Assembly (NCBI GenBank): GCA_963729275.1
Contig: CAVSNH010000010.1
Coordinates: forward strand, 1 to 64,000
Length of the DNA: 64,000 nt
Reading direction: 5' to 3'
DNA from: CAVSNH01 sp963729275
Lineage (GTDB): Bacteria > Actinomycetota > Acidimicrobiia > Acidimicrobiales > RAAP-2
A program made the position numbers and the translations under genes. Positions within the stretch are counted from its first letter, which is position 1; the number at the start of each line of letters is the position of its first letter. Of this stretch, positions 53,620 to 62,624 are shown one piece after another. The notes under the pieces are model-generated. The model saw only the letters and a list, made by a program, of their open reading frames with translations. It was not told the DNA's origin and did not search any database.

Positions 53620-54162
53620 GTGGCGACGAACAGCGCGGGGTTCGGTTTGATCGCCCCTCGCCCTGCGCACAGTTGGCTGCGCGTCGCCCTGATGAGCATC
53701 CTCCCCCTCGGCTTCTTGCTCGTCGCGGTGTCGGAAGGTGAGCTGCACTGGCCTCAGATCGCCGTCTCTGTGGCCATTGTTGTTGCGATCTTTGTCCTGT
53801 CCGAGATCACTCTCCACTGGCCGCTGAGGAAGAACTCAGTCAGAGGAGCACGATGGAGTGCTTGGACGCAGCTTTTGGACGGTCGACGAATCTCCCCTGG
53901 TCGGCTCTTTTTTACACCTGAATCGGTGGTCTGGATCCCGAGCCGCTATTCAGCGTGGCGGGGCCGCAGGCAGATAGAAATTCAGATCGTCGCTGCGGAC
54001 CAAATCACCATGCAATCGGGACCGGCGATCTTCGATGTCTCCGTTTACGTCCAGCCGAACGACGCCGGTGTTGTCCGATTCGTCACACTTCGCACGCAGC
54101 GACTCCAGCGCGCAATCAGGGGATTTGCGGGCGAACCCCCGACGCATCCGAAGGCGGCTTGA
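53620..54162 (+). CDS. Membrane protein with two N-terminal helices, 180 aa
   Basis: Starts MATNSAGFGLI. Two hydrophobic helices (LRVALMSILPLGFLLVAV, IAVSVAIVVAIFVLSEI) form a hairpin. A soluble C-terminal domain of about 100 residues then runs through beta strands (RRISPGRLFFTPESVVWIP, RRQIEIQIVAADQITMQ), resembling a PH-like domain. No family can be named with confidence. The gene stands alone on the plus strand. Confidence 0.55.
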   Translation: MATNSAGFGLIAPRPAHSWLRVALMSILPLGFLLVAVSEGELHWPQIAVSVAIVVAIFVLSEITLHWPLRKNSVRGARWSAWTQLLDGRRISPGRLFFTPESVVWIPSRYSAWRGRRQIEIQIVAADQITMQSGPAIFDVSVYVQPNDAGVVRFVTLRTQRLQRAIRGFAGEPPTHPKAA

Positions 54163-54473
54163 AACTGAAGAAGGGGCCGGACCACCGAACTTCACACGAC
54201 GCCCGGATCATCGAAGCCCTCAGATACCACCCTTCAAGGAAAGTGTCCCCAAACAATGACCGGCTGTGGAATCGTTATCGAGAGAGGCGAAATTGCCGGC
54301 TGCGAACTGTCACCAACCGGCAGTCAGGGCTAGGTCAGGTTGCCAAGAGGGTCACCGCTCAGCATCCGGGTCATTACAGATCGGTCCCCGCGAGCGAGAC
54401 TGTCCCTATGCGAACGGCGGTCCTCAAGGGGCGATCGGGTTGACCTTCTGGCGGCGGGTTTTCTCTCCGAGCT
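54163..54473. other. Stretch without a supported gene
   Basis: 311 bases between convergent genes. No frame with coding character and no terminator-like hairpin that I could recognise. Confidence 0.35.
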
Positions 54474-55316
54474 CTATCTGGTGCCAACGATGCAACGAGC
54501 GTGATATGGCAGGGTCAACTTCCCATCATTGTCAAAGGCTTGTGCATTCTCGATCGTCATAGCTCGAATTCGGTTCCTCGTAGCGTCGTCAACTCCGGCG
54601 AGGACGGCAACGATGGGCGCCGTCACGTCGGTGAGTAGCGACCAGTACTCATCGCCACTGTCCACCTCGAGAGAGCCTCGCACATCTGATTCGGCGACAT
54701 CGTGCAGTCCGGCCTCGCGGAAGATGGCCGCGATCGAATCTTGAGCAGCGCACCGAAATAGCCCCGGAGCGTCTCGTTCGGGTGGTGCCAACGTGACCTC
54801 GGCGCTGATCGCCCCCATCGGAATAGTGGCCCACGCGTTTCCATCTGGTTCCGCCCAAACCGCCGTCGAGATGCGACCACCAGGACGCGCCATGCGAACA
54901 AGCTCGGAGACTGCGCCCCGAATGTCGGGGAAGAACATGAACCCGAAGCGGCAGCTCACGCTATCGAAGGAGGCGTCTTCGAACGGGAGGTCGTCTACGC
55001 CACAGACTCGTACTTCGACGTTGCCAATGGCCTGTTTCTCGGCTTTCGAACTGGCCCCGGCCAACATGGCCTCCGAAAGGTCTGTGAGCACCACTCGACC
55101 CTTCGGCATCTGCGTGGCGATGGAAAGACCCGGCTCGCCGGTGCCCGAGGCGATGTCCAGGTGGACGCCGTCGTCAGCCAGGGCGAGCAAGCGGATCATC
55201 TCCTGCCCGACAGGAGAGAGCATCTCGACCACCTGGGGGTCCCACTTGATCCACCCAGCCGAGAAACGCTCCCAGGTGTCACGTTGTTGCTTCTCGATCT
55301 CGCGCGCTTCTGGCAA
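54474..55316 (-). CDS. Class I SAM-dependent methyltransferase, 280 aa
   Basis: The TTG at 55316 is chosen because GGAGG lies eight bases upstream; the GTG at 55325 sits directly against that site. SAM motif I is HLDIASGTGEPGLSIA, then VVLTDLSEAML, VRVCGVDDLPFEDASFDSV and SCRFGFMFFPD. This pattern matches UbiE/COQ5-type or small-molecule methyltransferases. Substrate unknown. A related but distinct methyltransferase lies next to it on the same strand. Confidence 0.8.
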   Translation of the reverse strand: MPEAREIEKQQRDTWERFSAGWIKWDPQVVEMLSPVGQEMIRLLALADDGVHLDIASGTGEPGLSIATQMPKGRVVLTDLSEAMLAGASSKAEKQAIGNVEVRVCGVDDLPFEDASFDSVSCRFGFMFFPDIRGAVSELVRMARPGGRISTAVWAEPDGNAWATIPMGAISAEVTLAPPERDAPGLFRCAAQDSIAAIFREAGLHDVAESDVRGSLEVDSGDEYWSLLTDVTAPIVAVLAGVDDATRNRIRAMTIENAQAFDNDGKLTLPYHARCIVGTR

Positions 55317-55576
55317 TGAATCCACCTCCGTGTTGAAACTGGCCCCTGGACCCCGCAATGGACAACATTTTGCTCCAGGGCGACTGGCGCGTGCTCGGTA
55401 TCGGCAATTCCCACTCGACGCACGGAGGGTGCAGCCATCGAGCGGCTTGAACCCTTCCCATTTAGCCGGGTCGGTGGCCGTTACCGAGTGCCACCGATCG
55501 GCACTCATGAGGCAGTCAGAATGAGGTCGGTCAGTAGAGCTTGGGCCCTGCGGTGAAAGCCCAAGCGCGGATCTGG

Positions 55577-56350
55577 CTACGAAGCACGAGCAGTTGCCCA
55601 ACCGAACTCGGATGTGGTCCGCACGCCCAGTCCATCCACAAAGAGAGGGGCAATGACGTCCGTCAGGGACCGGCAGTACTCGTCGTATCCGACAGCCTCG
55701 ATCGCAGACACAGACGGCCCCGCGGCAGCCATGGCGCGCACCGCAGTAGCCACGTCAGGCGACTCGCTGATTACGTCCACCGTCCCCTGCTCCACGTCGC
55801 CAAATCCCGTAGCCGTCAGCATGTTGACGATGACATTCCGCGTATCGCCCTGTTCCATGCTGGCGGCAACGTCGCTGGCGGGAGACAACTCGAAGGCCTT
55901 GACCAAGTAGGGCAGGAGTCCATTCCGCTCGGGTCGCCCCCAGAAGGTGAGGCCGATGCGACCCTCTGGGATCAGGACGCGTCTCGCCTCTTCCAGGGCA
56001 CCCTCGCATCCCTTCCAGATCCCATTGAAACTGGTGACAACATCGAAACTGTCATCCGGGAAGGGCAGAGCGAACATATCGCCTGTCTGAAAGCTCCCAC
56101 TCGGGGTCCGCGCCGCAGCAATCCTGATGAGTTGTTCCGACGCATCAACACCCGACACCACGGCACCTCTGCGGGCAGCCATCGAGGCGGCAAGGCCGGA
56201 CCCACATGCGATGTCCAGGAGACGGACACCGGAGTTGACGGTGAGCCGATCGAAGACGAGTTCATAAGCTGGAAGCGCATAGGGCTCCGCCAGGTACGCC
56301 CACTCCGTGGCCCGCGCCCCCCATCCTCGTCCTGCTCTCTTCCAGTCCAC
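55577..56350 (-). CDS. Class I SAM-dependent methyltransferase, 257 aa
   Basis: Begins MDWKRAGRGWGARATEWAYL. SAM motif I is LLDIACGSGLAASMAARRGA, the acidic site is SGVDASEQLIRIA, and FPDDSFDVVTSFNGIW is the post-motif. Similar in size and layout to the neighbouring methyltransferase, so they may be related by duplication. Substrate unknown. Confidence 0.8.
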   Translation of the reverse strand: MDWKRAGRGWGARATEWAYLAEPYALPAYELVFDRLTVNSGVRLLDIACGSGLAASMAARRGAVVSGVDASEQLIRIAAARTPSGSFQTGDMFALPFPDDSFDVVTSFNGIWKGCEGALEEARRVLIPEGRIGLTFWGRPERNGLLPYLVKAFELSPASDVAASMEQGDTRNVIVNMLTATGFGDVEQGTVDVISESPDVATAVRAMAAAGPSVSAIEAVGYDEYCRSLTDVIAPLFVDGLGVRTTSEFGWATARAS

Positions 56351-56535
56351 GCGGTCTCCTCTGCGATCGAGGCCGGCGCTCTACAAGCTACTGGGGTGGA
56401 CACGGGACGGCTCACGGACTCGCAGATACCCAAAGGGTCCGGGTGCCCTCATCGCTGCCAGGTCAGTGACCCACTCCGGCACCCAACAGGGCAGATGTTG
56501 AGCAGGAGCGAGCGGGCCTCGTTAGCCTTCGGACG

Positions 56536-56673
56536 GTGGCGATACCAGGAACCCGTTATGCCACGACCACCGACGGGTTACACATCGCATACGAGATGGA
56601 AGGTTCGGGTCCCCTCGGCCTCATCGAGCTGACCAACGGCACGCTCTTCTCGGTCGACTCCACCGCCGAGTAG
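56536..56673 (+). pseudogene. Remnant of an alpha/beta-hydrolase N-terminus (cyclase-associated type)
   Basis: A GTG frame of 45 codons reads AIPGTRYATTTDGLHIAYE and continues LGLIELTNGTL, ending at TAG. After the stop the same frame continues PRWQAYVERLAQCGA, which fits the next part of the same domain. This N-terminus is that of alpha/beta hydrolases that are fused to adenylate cyclases in actinobacteria. It is a broken fragment with an internal stop. Confidence 0.5.
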
Positions 56674-56737
56674 CCTCGCTGGCAGGCCTACGTGGAACGT
56701 CTAGCGCAGTGCGGTGCCGCTGAGCGAGGGTCGTGGA

Positions 56738-57556
56738 TTACGCGGACGAGGTCAGGATCACTACGTCGACTGGCTCGTCTCGGCCACGTATGGCTAACCG
56801 ATCGGGGCGGCCGCCTGGATGCTCCTGCTCAATGAGCGGGTAAAGCGAAGCTGCAAGCACAATCTCGCCTGGCGACGCGTGGGCCTGAAGGCGAGCACCA
56901 ACGTTGACGGCATCACCCAGCGCAGTGAAGTCCAATACGCTCCCCGATCCCACATTGCCGACGAAAGCGACGCCAGCGTTTGCAGCAACACCGAGGGGAA
57001 GTTCGGTGGCTTCTGAGGCCAGTTCGAGAGCGGCAATCGCTGCCTTGCGTCGATATTCGGGACCAGCGACACCCTGGATGAAGAGACCCATCACTTCGTC
57101 GCCAATCAGCTTGTCCACAATGCCTTCATTGTGAATCAGCACCCTCGTTGCTGTGCTATAGAACGCGTTCAGATGCTCGGCGAAAGTCGTGGCCTCCGAC
57201 CGCTCACCCAGTGCTGTCGAAGCGCGCACGTCGGCAAACACAACTCCGACGTCGATCTCGATGCCTCCGGTCGGCAGACGATCGAAGCAGTACTGACAGA
57301 TGTTCGGGCTCTTACGGGAGGGTTTGTACCCCAGGGGACCGATCACTTTGCCGCCCACGCCGCCAAAGGGGCTCAGACAAAGCTTGCAGCGGGGGTCGTG
57401 GGGAAGGTGACGAAAGATCCGTTGAGCGACCTTCAGGGGTTCGTAACCCTCGACGAGTAGAGCTTCCCAATCGAGTGGTTTCGCCACTGCACAACTATGG
57501 TGCTTCAGCCGGAAGGGCGCCAGCACAGGAGAGATCAAACTCCGGCGTGTACCCAT
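56738..57556 (-). CDS. Adenylate/guanylate cyclase domain protein with Cys-rich N-terminus, 272 aa
   Basis: A class III nucleotide cyclase catalytic domain at about residues 100-265 shows GVVFADVRASTALGERSE with the metal Asp, DKLIGDEVMGLF with the second metal Asp, and LDFTALGDAVNVGARL. The N-terminal part has a CKLCLSPF and CQYCFDRL pair of CxxC knuckles, a likely zinc-binding region seen in related proteins. GTG 57487 is an alternative start. It would make cAMP or cGMP from NTP. Substrate residues are not certain. Confidence 0.8.
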   Translation of the reverse strand: MGTRRSLISPVLAPFRLKHHSCAVAKPLDWEALLVEGYEPLKVAQRIFRHLPHDPRCKLCLSPFGGVGGKVIGPLGYKPSRKSPNICQYCFDRLPTGGIEIDVGVVFADVRASTALGERSEATTFAEHLNAFYSTATRVLIHNEGIVDKLIGDEVMGLFIQGVAGPEYRRKAAIAALELASEATELPLGVAANAGVAFVGNVGSGSVLDFTALGDAVNVGARLQAHASPGEIVLAASLYPLIEQEHPGGRPDRLAIRGRDEPVDVVILTSSA

Positions 57557-57633
57557 TCGGCCCAGGCGCTATGTACCGACGCTGAGCAGGGTTCGGGGTG
57601 CCCCAGTCCGCCGCCGGGTAGGAGCGAGGAGCG

Positions 57634-57930
57634 CTACATGTCCTCTTCTCGGATCACGTCCAGATTGCGGAACGTAGGCGGGGCGTCGCAAAGCTTGGCG
57701 AGCTGACTGGCGAACTCAGCCGTTTCGGGCCGGTTCGAGTTCTCCATGGCTTTCTCGTAGGACGGGAACTCGACGATATGGATGTAGGTGTGGTCGCTAT
57801 CCCGGTCTCGGCCTTGGATGGCCCTGGTGGGGGTGCGAATGCCACTGGTTTTGGCAAGCCACTCATCGAGGATCCGGTTGAACGCGTCGATGTCTTTGGT
57901 GCTGAACTCGATCAACTGTACGAATTTCAT
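57634..57930 (-). CDS. Small dimeric alpha-beta barrel protein, 98 aa
   Basis: The ATG giving MKFVQLIEFSTKDIDAFNRI has GGGAGG about ten bases upstream, better than the ATG at 57957. The pattern is of ABM or DUF-type dimeric alpha-beta barrels: an opening strand, a helix FNRILDEWLAKTSG, a strand HTYIHIVEFPSYEKAM and a C-terminal helix. Such proteins are often monooxygenase-like or degrade aromatic compounds. Function unknown. Confidence 0.65.
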   Translation of the reverse strand: MKFVQLIEFSTKDIDAFNRILDEWLAKTSGIRTPTRAIQGRDRDSDHTYIHIVEFPSYEKAMENSNRPETAEFASQLAKLCDAPPTFRNLDVIREEDM

Positions 57931-58016
57931 TTCCTGCCTCCCAGGTGGAGTGCTCATGAGGCGACCCTACTGAGCGGCCGCTCGCTCGTCGACCGGCCGG
58001 ATATTGGCAGCAATAG

Positions 58017-58172
58017 TCAGTGGGAGTTTCCCTGAACGCCGCGTTGACGTTTGTCGAGAGGCTCGTACTCACGGCGGATCGTTAGGTCCAGCACTTCCCG
58101 ATACCAAATGACGCTTCTAGCCAGGCTGGTCACGGGGAGCGTTGGGGCCAGATAGCCCGTAATCGATGGCAT
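58017..58172 (-). pseudogene. Truncated VOC-family fragment
   Basis: The ATG at 58172 begins MPSITGYLAPTLPVTSLARS and continues VIWYREVLDLTIRREYEPL, which matches the first beta-alpha unit of VOC proteins. The frame then ends at 58017, far too short for the fold. The fragment is a truncated gene with only the N-terminal 51 codons left. Confidence 0.55.
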
Positions 58173-58384
58173 GGACAGATTTTGCCAATCTGCGTACTTG
58201 TTCGCTCGCTCGGTGCCCACGGCCGGGAAGAGGGGCGCACGGGGGAAGGACTGGGGTGTCCGACAACGCCGGGACCGGGTTGCACTCTTCGGTACCTTGG
58301 GGGGCGTGTGCGAGGCTGGTCTCAGCGAGCTGGCCACCATCGATGTATTTGCGCGCACGAACGTAGAAACGATCGGAGAGCGGC

Positions 58385-58897
58385 ATGGCTGAACCAGTTC
58401 CGGTGACCGAGCTGAGTGCCTTCAGCAGCCCGGATGCGACACCAACGGAGTGGTCTGAGGCTCGGGATGAGCTGGCCGGCGCTGAGGTGTATTGGCTTTC
58501 GACAGTTCGGCCTGACGGTCGTCCGCATGTCACGCCCCTGTTGGGAATCTGGCTCGAGGGGGCTCTGTACTTCTGTACAGGACCAAACGAGCGAAAAGCG
58601 AGGAACCTCTCGGCACAACGTCATTGCGTCCTTACGACAGGGCAAAGCACCCTCGACGGTCTCGATCTCGTAATTGAAGGAACGGCCAAAGGTGTGAGCG
58701 ACCATGCGGAACTAGGACGTGTCGCCAACACCTACGAGACGAAGTACGGACCGCATTTCGTCGCACCCAATGGAACCTGGTCCGGTCTGGGGGACGCCAT
58801 TCGGCGAGCAGAGGTTCTCGTCTACCGCGTGGCGCCCGAGACCGGTTTTGGATTTGGCAAGGGAGGAAGGTTCAGTCAAACACGCTGGAGCTTTTAG
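58385..58897 (+). CDS. Pyridoxamine 5'-phosphate oxidase-like (FMN or F420-binding) protein, 170 aa
   Basis: The ATG gives MAEPVPVTEL. The beta-barrel is of the FMN-binding split-barrel superfamily: EVYWLSTVRPDGRPHVTPLLG, LYFCTGPNERKARNL and IEGTAKGVSDHAELGRVAN. Actinobacterial members often use F420. Reaction not assigned. The GERHG ribosome site is weak, but the frame is clear. Confidence 0.8.
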   Translation: MAEPVPVTELSAFSSPDATPTEWSEARDELAGAEVYWLSTVRPDGRPHVTPLLGIWLEGALYFCTGPNERKARNLSAQRHCVLTTGQSTLDGLDLVIEGTAKGVSDHAELGRVANTYETKYGPHFVAPNGTWSGLGDAIRRAEVLVYRVAPETGFGFGKGGRFSQTRWSF

Positions 58898-58954
58898 GTC
58901 GCCCCGCATGCCGCAACGGTGGGAGCCGGGGCGGGTCTCGGTGGCCTTCTGGTC

Positions 58955-59406
58955 ATGGCACATACCACTTGCTCCTGCTGCGGTGAGAGTGTCGATCAGA
59001 CCGTCCAGCCCCATTCCCACAAGAAAATCAGATCTGCTACCAGTGCCTCGACTGGCTCAACATCAGGCGCGACAAGAAGACCGGGACTCATGGCGGAGGA
59101 AGGCAGATCGCAGGATTTGAGCCGATCTTCACTGTCGCAGATGTGCCGAGGGCCACCGATCACTACGACAAACTGGGTTTTGAGATCGGTCACCTAGAAG
59201 AGACCTACGCCTTTGCTCATCGGGACAAGGACCTGACGATTCACATGACGCTGGCCGAAGGTGAAGCAACGCCCAGCAAGCTCTATCTTCACTGTGACGA
59301 TGCTGACGAGATTGCAGACGCGTGGCGAAAGGCTGGGCCAGAGGTCACAGGTCCCGAAGACCACGACCACGGGAAGCGGGAAGCGGGAAGCGGGAAGGTG
59401 ACCTGA
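58955..59406 (+). pseudogene. Zinc-ribbon plus VOC protein, frameshifted and truncated by an IS element
   Basis: Begins MAHTTCSCCGESVDQTVQPH with a first cysteine cluster. The natural continuation ICYQCLDWLNIRRDKK, with the second CxxC, is in another frame, so a base was gained or lost at about 59,010-59,023. The VOC part FEPIFTVADVPRATDHYDKL, FEIGHLEETYAFAHRDKD and LYLHCDDADEIADAWRKAG follows. The C-terminus ends after HDHGKRE in a tandem gggaagc repeat and stops at the edge of an IS3-type element. The broken gene is probably inactive. Confidence 0.7.
59371..59398 (+). repeat. Tandem 7-base repeat gggaagc, about four units
   Basis: gggaagc occurs three times followed by gggaagg. It falls in the C-terminal coding region of the VOC pseudogene and changes its frame, so slippage here helped to inactivate the gene. 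Confidence 0.75.
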
Positions 59407-59469
59407 CCCCAACCAGCGGATCCACCCTCTCTGTGAGTCCTCTTGCCCACCATGGTGGGCGGAACGAGG

Positions 59470-59757
59470 ATGATCAGAGTGAAGCACCGACGTCACACGC
59501 CCGAGCAGGTCGTCCGCAAGCTACGAGAAGCGGACCGACTCCTTGGTGAAGGAGCAGACATCCCAGCGGTGTGCCGGCATCTCGAGGTCTCCGAGCAGAC
59601 CTATCACCGCTGGCGCCAGCAATACGGCTCGATGCAGGCCGACGACGTGAAGCGGCTGAAGGAGCTCGAGCACGAGAACTTCAAGCTGAAGCGGATCGTG
59701 GCTGACCAGGCCTTGGACATCGCCGCCTTGAAGGATGTGGCTGAGGGAAAATTCTGA
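59470..59757 (+). CDS. IS3-family transposase OrfA, 95 aa
   Basis: The ATG gives MIRVKHRRHTPEQVVRKLRE, a typical IS3 OrfA with a helix-turn-helix (GEGADIPAVCRHLEVSEQTY) and a C-terminal leucine-zipper-like coil (DVKRLKELEHENFKLKRIVA). OrfB should follow in an overlapping frame but only a short piece remains. The element starts at about 59398 (tgacctgacccc). Confidence 0.75.
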   Translation: MIRVKHRRHTPEQVVRKLREADRLLGEGADIPAVCRHLEVSEQTYHRWRQQYGSMQADDVKRLKELEHENFKLKRIVADQALDIAALKDVAEGKF

Positions 59758-59816
59758 GCCCGGCACGGCGCCGCCGGACGGTTGCAATGATCCAAGAGCG
59801 ACACGGGATGCGGTAA
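59753..59816 (+). pseudogene. Truncated IS3 OrfB fragment
   Basis: In the frame overlapping the OrfA stop, the sequence LSPARRRRTVAMIQERHGMR is the N-terminal start of IS3 OrfB. It ends at TAA 59814-59816. The rest of the transposase and the right end of the element are missing. Confidence 0.6.
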
Positions 59817-59862
59817 CGGGCGATCCCACAACAATGTTCAGTGGGGCAGGCGCTCGTCCGGC

Positions 59863-60339
59863 TTACCTCATGTGTGCGGCGGCGAAGCCCTCGACGCCAG
59901 CCAATGGCAGCAACTCCTCACGCCCAATCTGACGTAGCAGGCTCGCCGCGTCCAGGTACACACGTTCGTTGGTGATCTGATCGCCGTCGAAAGTGAAGAC
60001 GGCAATCACAGGAACCCGGAACGACTTGCGTGTCGGGGCCATCCCCAAGAACTCACCGGTGTTGGTGCCAAGGAGGTCGAACTCTGAGACAATGGTGTCG
60101 TCATCTGCGACGTGCATTCGCACGTGTTCGTGCCGTTGATCGGGGAAGGCCGTGCGCTGGGTGGTGTGGTAGGTGAGGACAGCCTCAGCGCCCTCGTGGA
60201 TTTGACCGAGGGCCACGATTTCGTAGCGAGGGACATCCTTGAACGTCGCCAGGCATGCGTCCCAGTCCTGGTCCACCTCTGACCGAAAATGCTCGTCAAG
60301 CACCTCAAGTCGACGGCCGCGCAACTCGTCGGTCAGCAT
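59863..60339 (-). CDS. SnoaL-like ester cyclase/polyketide cyclase family protein, 158 aa
   Basis: Alpha-beta barrel protein of the NTF2-like SnoaL group. Begins MLTDELRGRRLEVLDEHFRS. Family-typical residues include DWDACLATFKDVPRYEIV, EAVLTYHTTQRTAFPD and DDDTIVSEFDLLGTNTGEFLG. A catalytic Asp or His pair cannot be confirmed. Substrate unknown. Confidence 0.75.
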   Translation of the reverse strand: MLTDELRGRRLEVLDEHFRSEVDQDWDACLATFKDVPRYEIVALGQIHEGAEAVLTYHTTQRTAFPDQRHEHVRMHVADDDTIVSEFDLLGTNTGEFLGMAPTRKSFRVPVIAVFTFDGDQITNERVYLDAASLLRQIGREELLPLAGVEGFAAAHMR

Positions 60340-60791
60340 TGGCTTCCCATCATTTCTTTACGGAGTGGTCTCGAAGTTAGTTAATCGTCGGCATTAGAAC
60401 AAACGTGGCTGAGCCGTCCCATAACAGTGAGCGGGTCAGCTTGTCGGACTTTTCCTCAACGCCGAACCTCTGCTGTGCCGACTGTCGAAAGATTCCCAGG
60501 GCGAATCCAATCGAAGCCTAGGAATGGCCAGTCCTTGGCTCGTTTCGTCGAAGCGCCAACTCTGTGATCTTCACGTCTCTATTGGCGTTGATGACCTGAT
60601 TGATCTCCCAGTCACAGTCAGCGAACCGCGCTCTCACAGTGTCACCAGTAAATTGACACCTACCACCCTTCGAGACTGACCCCCCAACGCCGCCTCGTGG
60701 CGCATTATCGACCGGCGTTCGCTTGCCGGCAGCCAACTATCGGCGACCGGCTGCACCTCGGGGATACCCAACGACACACTCCGCAGGGGAT
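60340..60791. other. Stretch without a supported gene
   Basis: 452 bases. One 72-residue minus-strand frame at 60518-60736 has coding-like C-terminal sequence, but no ribosome binding site or family match. I do not call it. Confidence 0.35.
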
Positions 60792-61847
60792 CTAACTGTC
60801 ACCTTGGTGATGCCGAGTCGCAGCGTGAGGGTCAGTGCCTGTGCCGGCAGGGTCGACGTGGATGATCGCCTCCGACAGGTTCGATACGTGGTGGAGCAGT
60901 TCGTGGTGCGCAACCTCTGCGATCTCGTGGGCTTCGGTCACTGACAGGTGTCCATCGACGCTGAGCCGTACCTGGGCGAGGAGTCGATGCCCGACCCACC
61001 GTGCCCGCACTTCGGTGACGGCGGCCACGCCGTCAACGCCACTGACGATTTCACCTATCCGACCGACGGTGGCGGGGTCCACGGCATCAAGGAGCCGTTG
61101 CCCGACGCTACGGACAGCCTGGTACCCGACCACCACGATCGCAGCGGTGATGACCAGCCCGACCACGGGGTCCGCCCATTGTGCGCCGAGGGCGACGGCA
61201 ATCGCGCCCACCAGCACCAGCAGGGATGTCACCCCGTCCGTTCGAGCATGGATCCCGTCAGCCTTCAGGGCGGCTGAACCAATGCGCCGTCCGACCCTGA
61301 TGCGGTACTGGGCGACCACCTCGTTACCGGCCGCGCCGACGACGGCTGCCACCATGACGAACCCCAGGTGCGAGACCTTCTGGGGATGGATCAGTCTGTA
61401 CACGGCTTCATTGCCGGCGAAGGCCGCCGATGCGCCAATCAGACCGATTACGGCCACGCCGGCGATGTCCTCCGCCTTGCCGTAGCCGTAGGTGTACCGG
61501 ATCGTCGGTGGCCGACGCCCCAACCGGAACGCCAGCCAAAGAGGAATCGCCGTCAGGGCGTCAGCAGCGTTGTGCAGGGTGTCGCCAAGCAGAGCCACGG
61601 ACCCACTCGCTACGACGACCACGGCCTGCACCCCAGCGGTCGCCAACAGGACCGCCAGCGAAATAGCAACGGCTCGAACGCCCTCTCTGCTCCCCTCTAG
61701 AGCCTGGTCGAGCGAGTCCTTCGCATCGTGCGAATGGGGTTCAATTAGCCCTCGAAGGAAACCGGCAATGCCTCCATGGCCATGTTCGTGACCGGTCCCA
61801 TGTTCAGGATCGTGGTGGTCGTGGGGACGCTGACCCGACTCGGACAT
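60792..61847 (-). CDS. Cation diffusion facilitator metal transporter, 351 aa
   Basis: The N-terminus is a His/Asp-rich metal-binding stretch (HDHHDPEHGTGHEHGHGG), followed by six membrane helices. The TM2 site is HNAAD (GDTLHNAADAL) and the TM5 site is HARTD (DGIHARTDGVTS). Both HxxxD pairs are typical of zinc- or cobalt-exporting CDF proteins. The C-terminal cytoplasmic domain (VTEVRARWVGHRLLAQVRLSVDG) is present. It probably exports zinc or cobalt. The start ATG 61847 has GACGGGA upstream. Confidence 0.85.
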   Translation of the reverse strand: MSESGQRPHDHHDPEHGTGHEHGHGGIAGFLRGLIEPHSHDAKDSLDQALEGSREGVRAVAISLAVLLATAGVQAVVVVASGSVALLGDTLHNAADALTAIPLWLAFRLGRRPPTIRYTYGYGKAEDIAGVAVIGLIGASAAFAGNEAVYRLIHPQKVSHLGFVMVAAVVGAAGNEVVAQYRIRVGRRIGSAALKADGIHARTDGVTSLLVLVGAIAVALGAQWADPVVGLVITAAIVVVGYQAVRSVGQRLLDAVDPATVGRIGEIVSGVDGVAAVTEVRARWVGHRLLAQVRLSVDGHLSVTEAHEIAEVAHHELLHHVSNLSEAIIHVDPAGTGTDPHAATRHHQGDS

Positions 61848-62053
61848 TCCCGTCAGTCTGATGGGCCTCTCCTCGCATCGCACGTTGCGACCCGCCCGCA
61901 ATCGCCTGGGCTTCGCAACCCAGCTGGGGGCTCTTGCAGTGCGCTAAATGCCCCACAACGGCGCCTGTGCGTCTTCAGTCAGGCAGCATGAGGCTCCTGA
62001 ACGCGAAGCAACGCCCACTCGGGGCGCCGTTCGGAGCGGTGATGGTCTGCGAG

Positions 62054-62263
62054 CTAGCCCTTGGCGTGGTCGATCAGCTCATGAATACAGAGCGCAAGCG
62101 TGGCTGAGACCATCACTTCGTGCCACCTCTGACATAGGCCGCAGTAGACCGACTGTTCGGTGCCCATCTGAGCGATCGAGCCGTGTACCGGCCCGACCTT
62201 GGGAAGAGCCATTCTCCGTGTCACATCAATGGCCGCGGACCGATCGCCATGCAGAGCACTCAT
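62054..62263 (-). CDS. Small Cys/His protein, 69 aa
   Basis: The ATG at 62263 follows GGAGG with a six-base spacer, which supports the start. The protein MSALHGDRSA has a CGLC knuckle (YCGLCQRWHEV) and a later CIHELIDHAKG with Cys and two His, a possible zinc site. No family recognised. Confidence 0.5.
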   Translation of the reverse strand: MSALHGDRSAAIDVTRRMALPKVGPVHGSIAQMGTEQSVYCGLCQRWHEVMVSATLALCIHELIDHAKG

Positions 62264-62480
62264 TCCACGCCTCCGACATCTAGAACGAATAAGTGACTCG
62301 TGGTGGACACTAGGGCGTCGGCGAGCGGGGCGTGCTCCCAACCACCGCCAGCCCTAGGCAGACCGCGGGTAGTGATGTTTAGGCTGGCCCGTCTCAGCGG
62401 CTCGTTCGGCCCTATCCCGGCGCCAAGGAACCGTCCCGGGGTACCCCCTATCGATGCCGGGTCAGTGGGACACTTTTAGC

Positions 62481-62624
62481 GTGACCGAGAAAGAACAGAC
62501 CTACTGCGACTGGTGCTACCGAACGCTGGCCGACGAGGACCGGAAGCGGTCAAGGATTCTGGGGTTCGACGAGATTCAGACGTGGACCTGTGTCCCGATG
62601 CATCGACAGCAATGGGATCGCTGA
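62481..62624 (+). CDS. Small Cys/Trp protein, 47 aa
   Basis: A GTG opens TEKEQTYCDWCYRTLADEDR and continues RSRILGFDEIQTWTCVPMH, ending at TGA 62622-62624. The CDWC pair and later CVPMH make a small zinc-finger likely. No ribosome binding site is clear, so this is a tentative call supported by composition and cysteine spacing. Confidence 0.4.
   Translation: MTEKEQTYCDWCYRTLADEDRKRSRILGFDEIQTWTCVPMHRQQWDR

Noticed and set aside
60518..60736. Minus-strand open frame of 72 codons
   Set aside because: The C-terminal part looks protein-like but start, ribosome binding site and homology support are missing.
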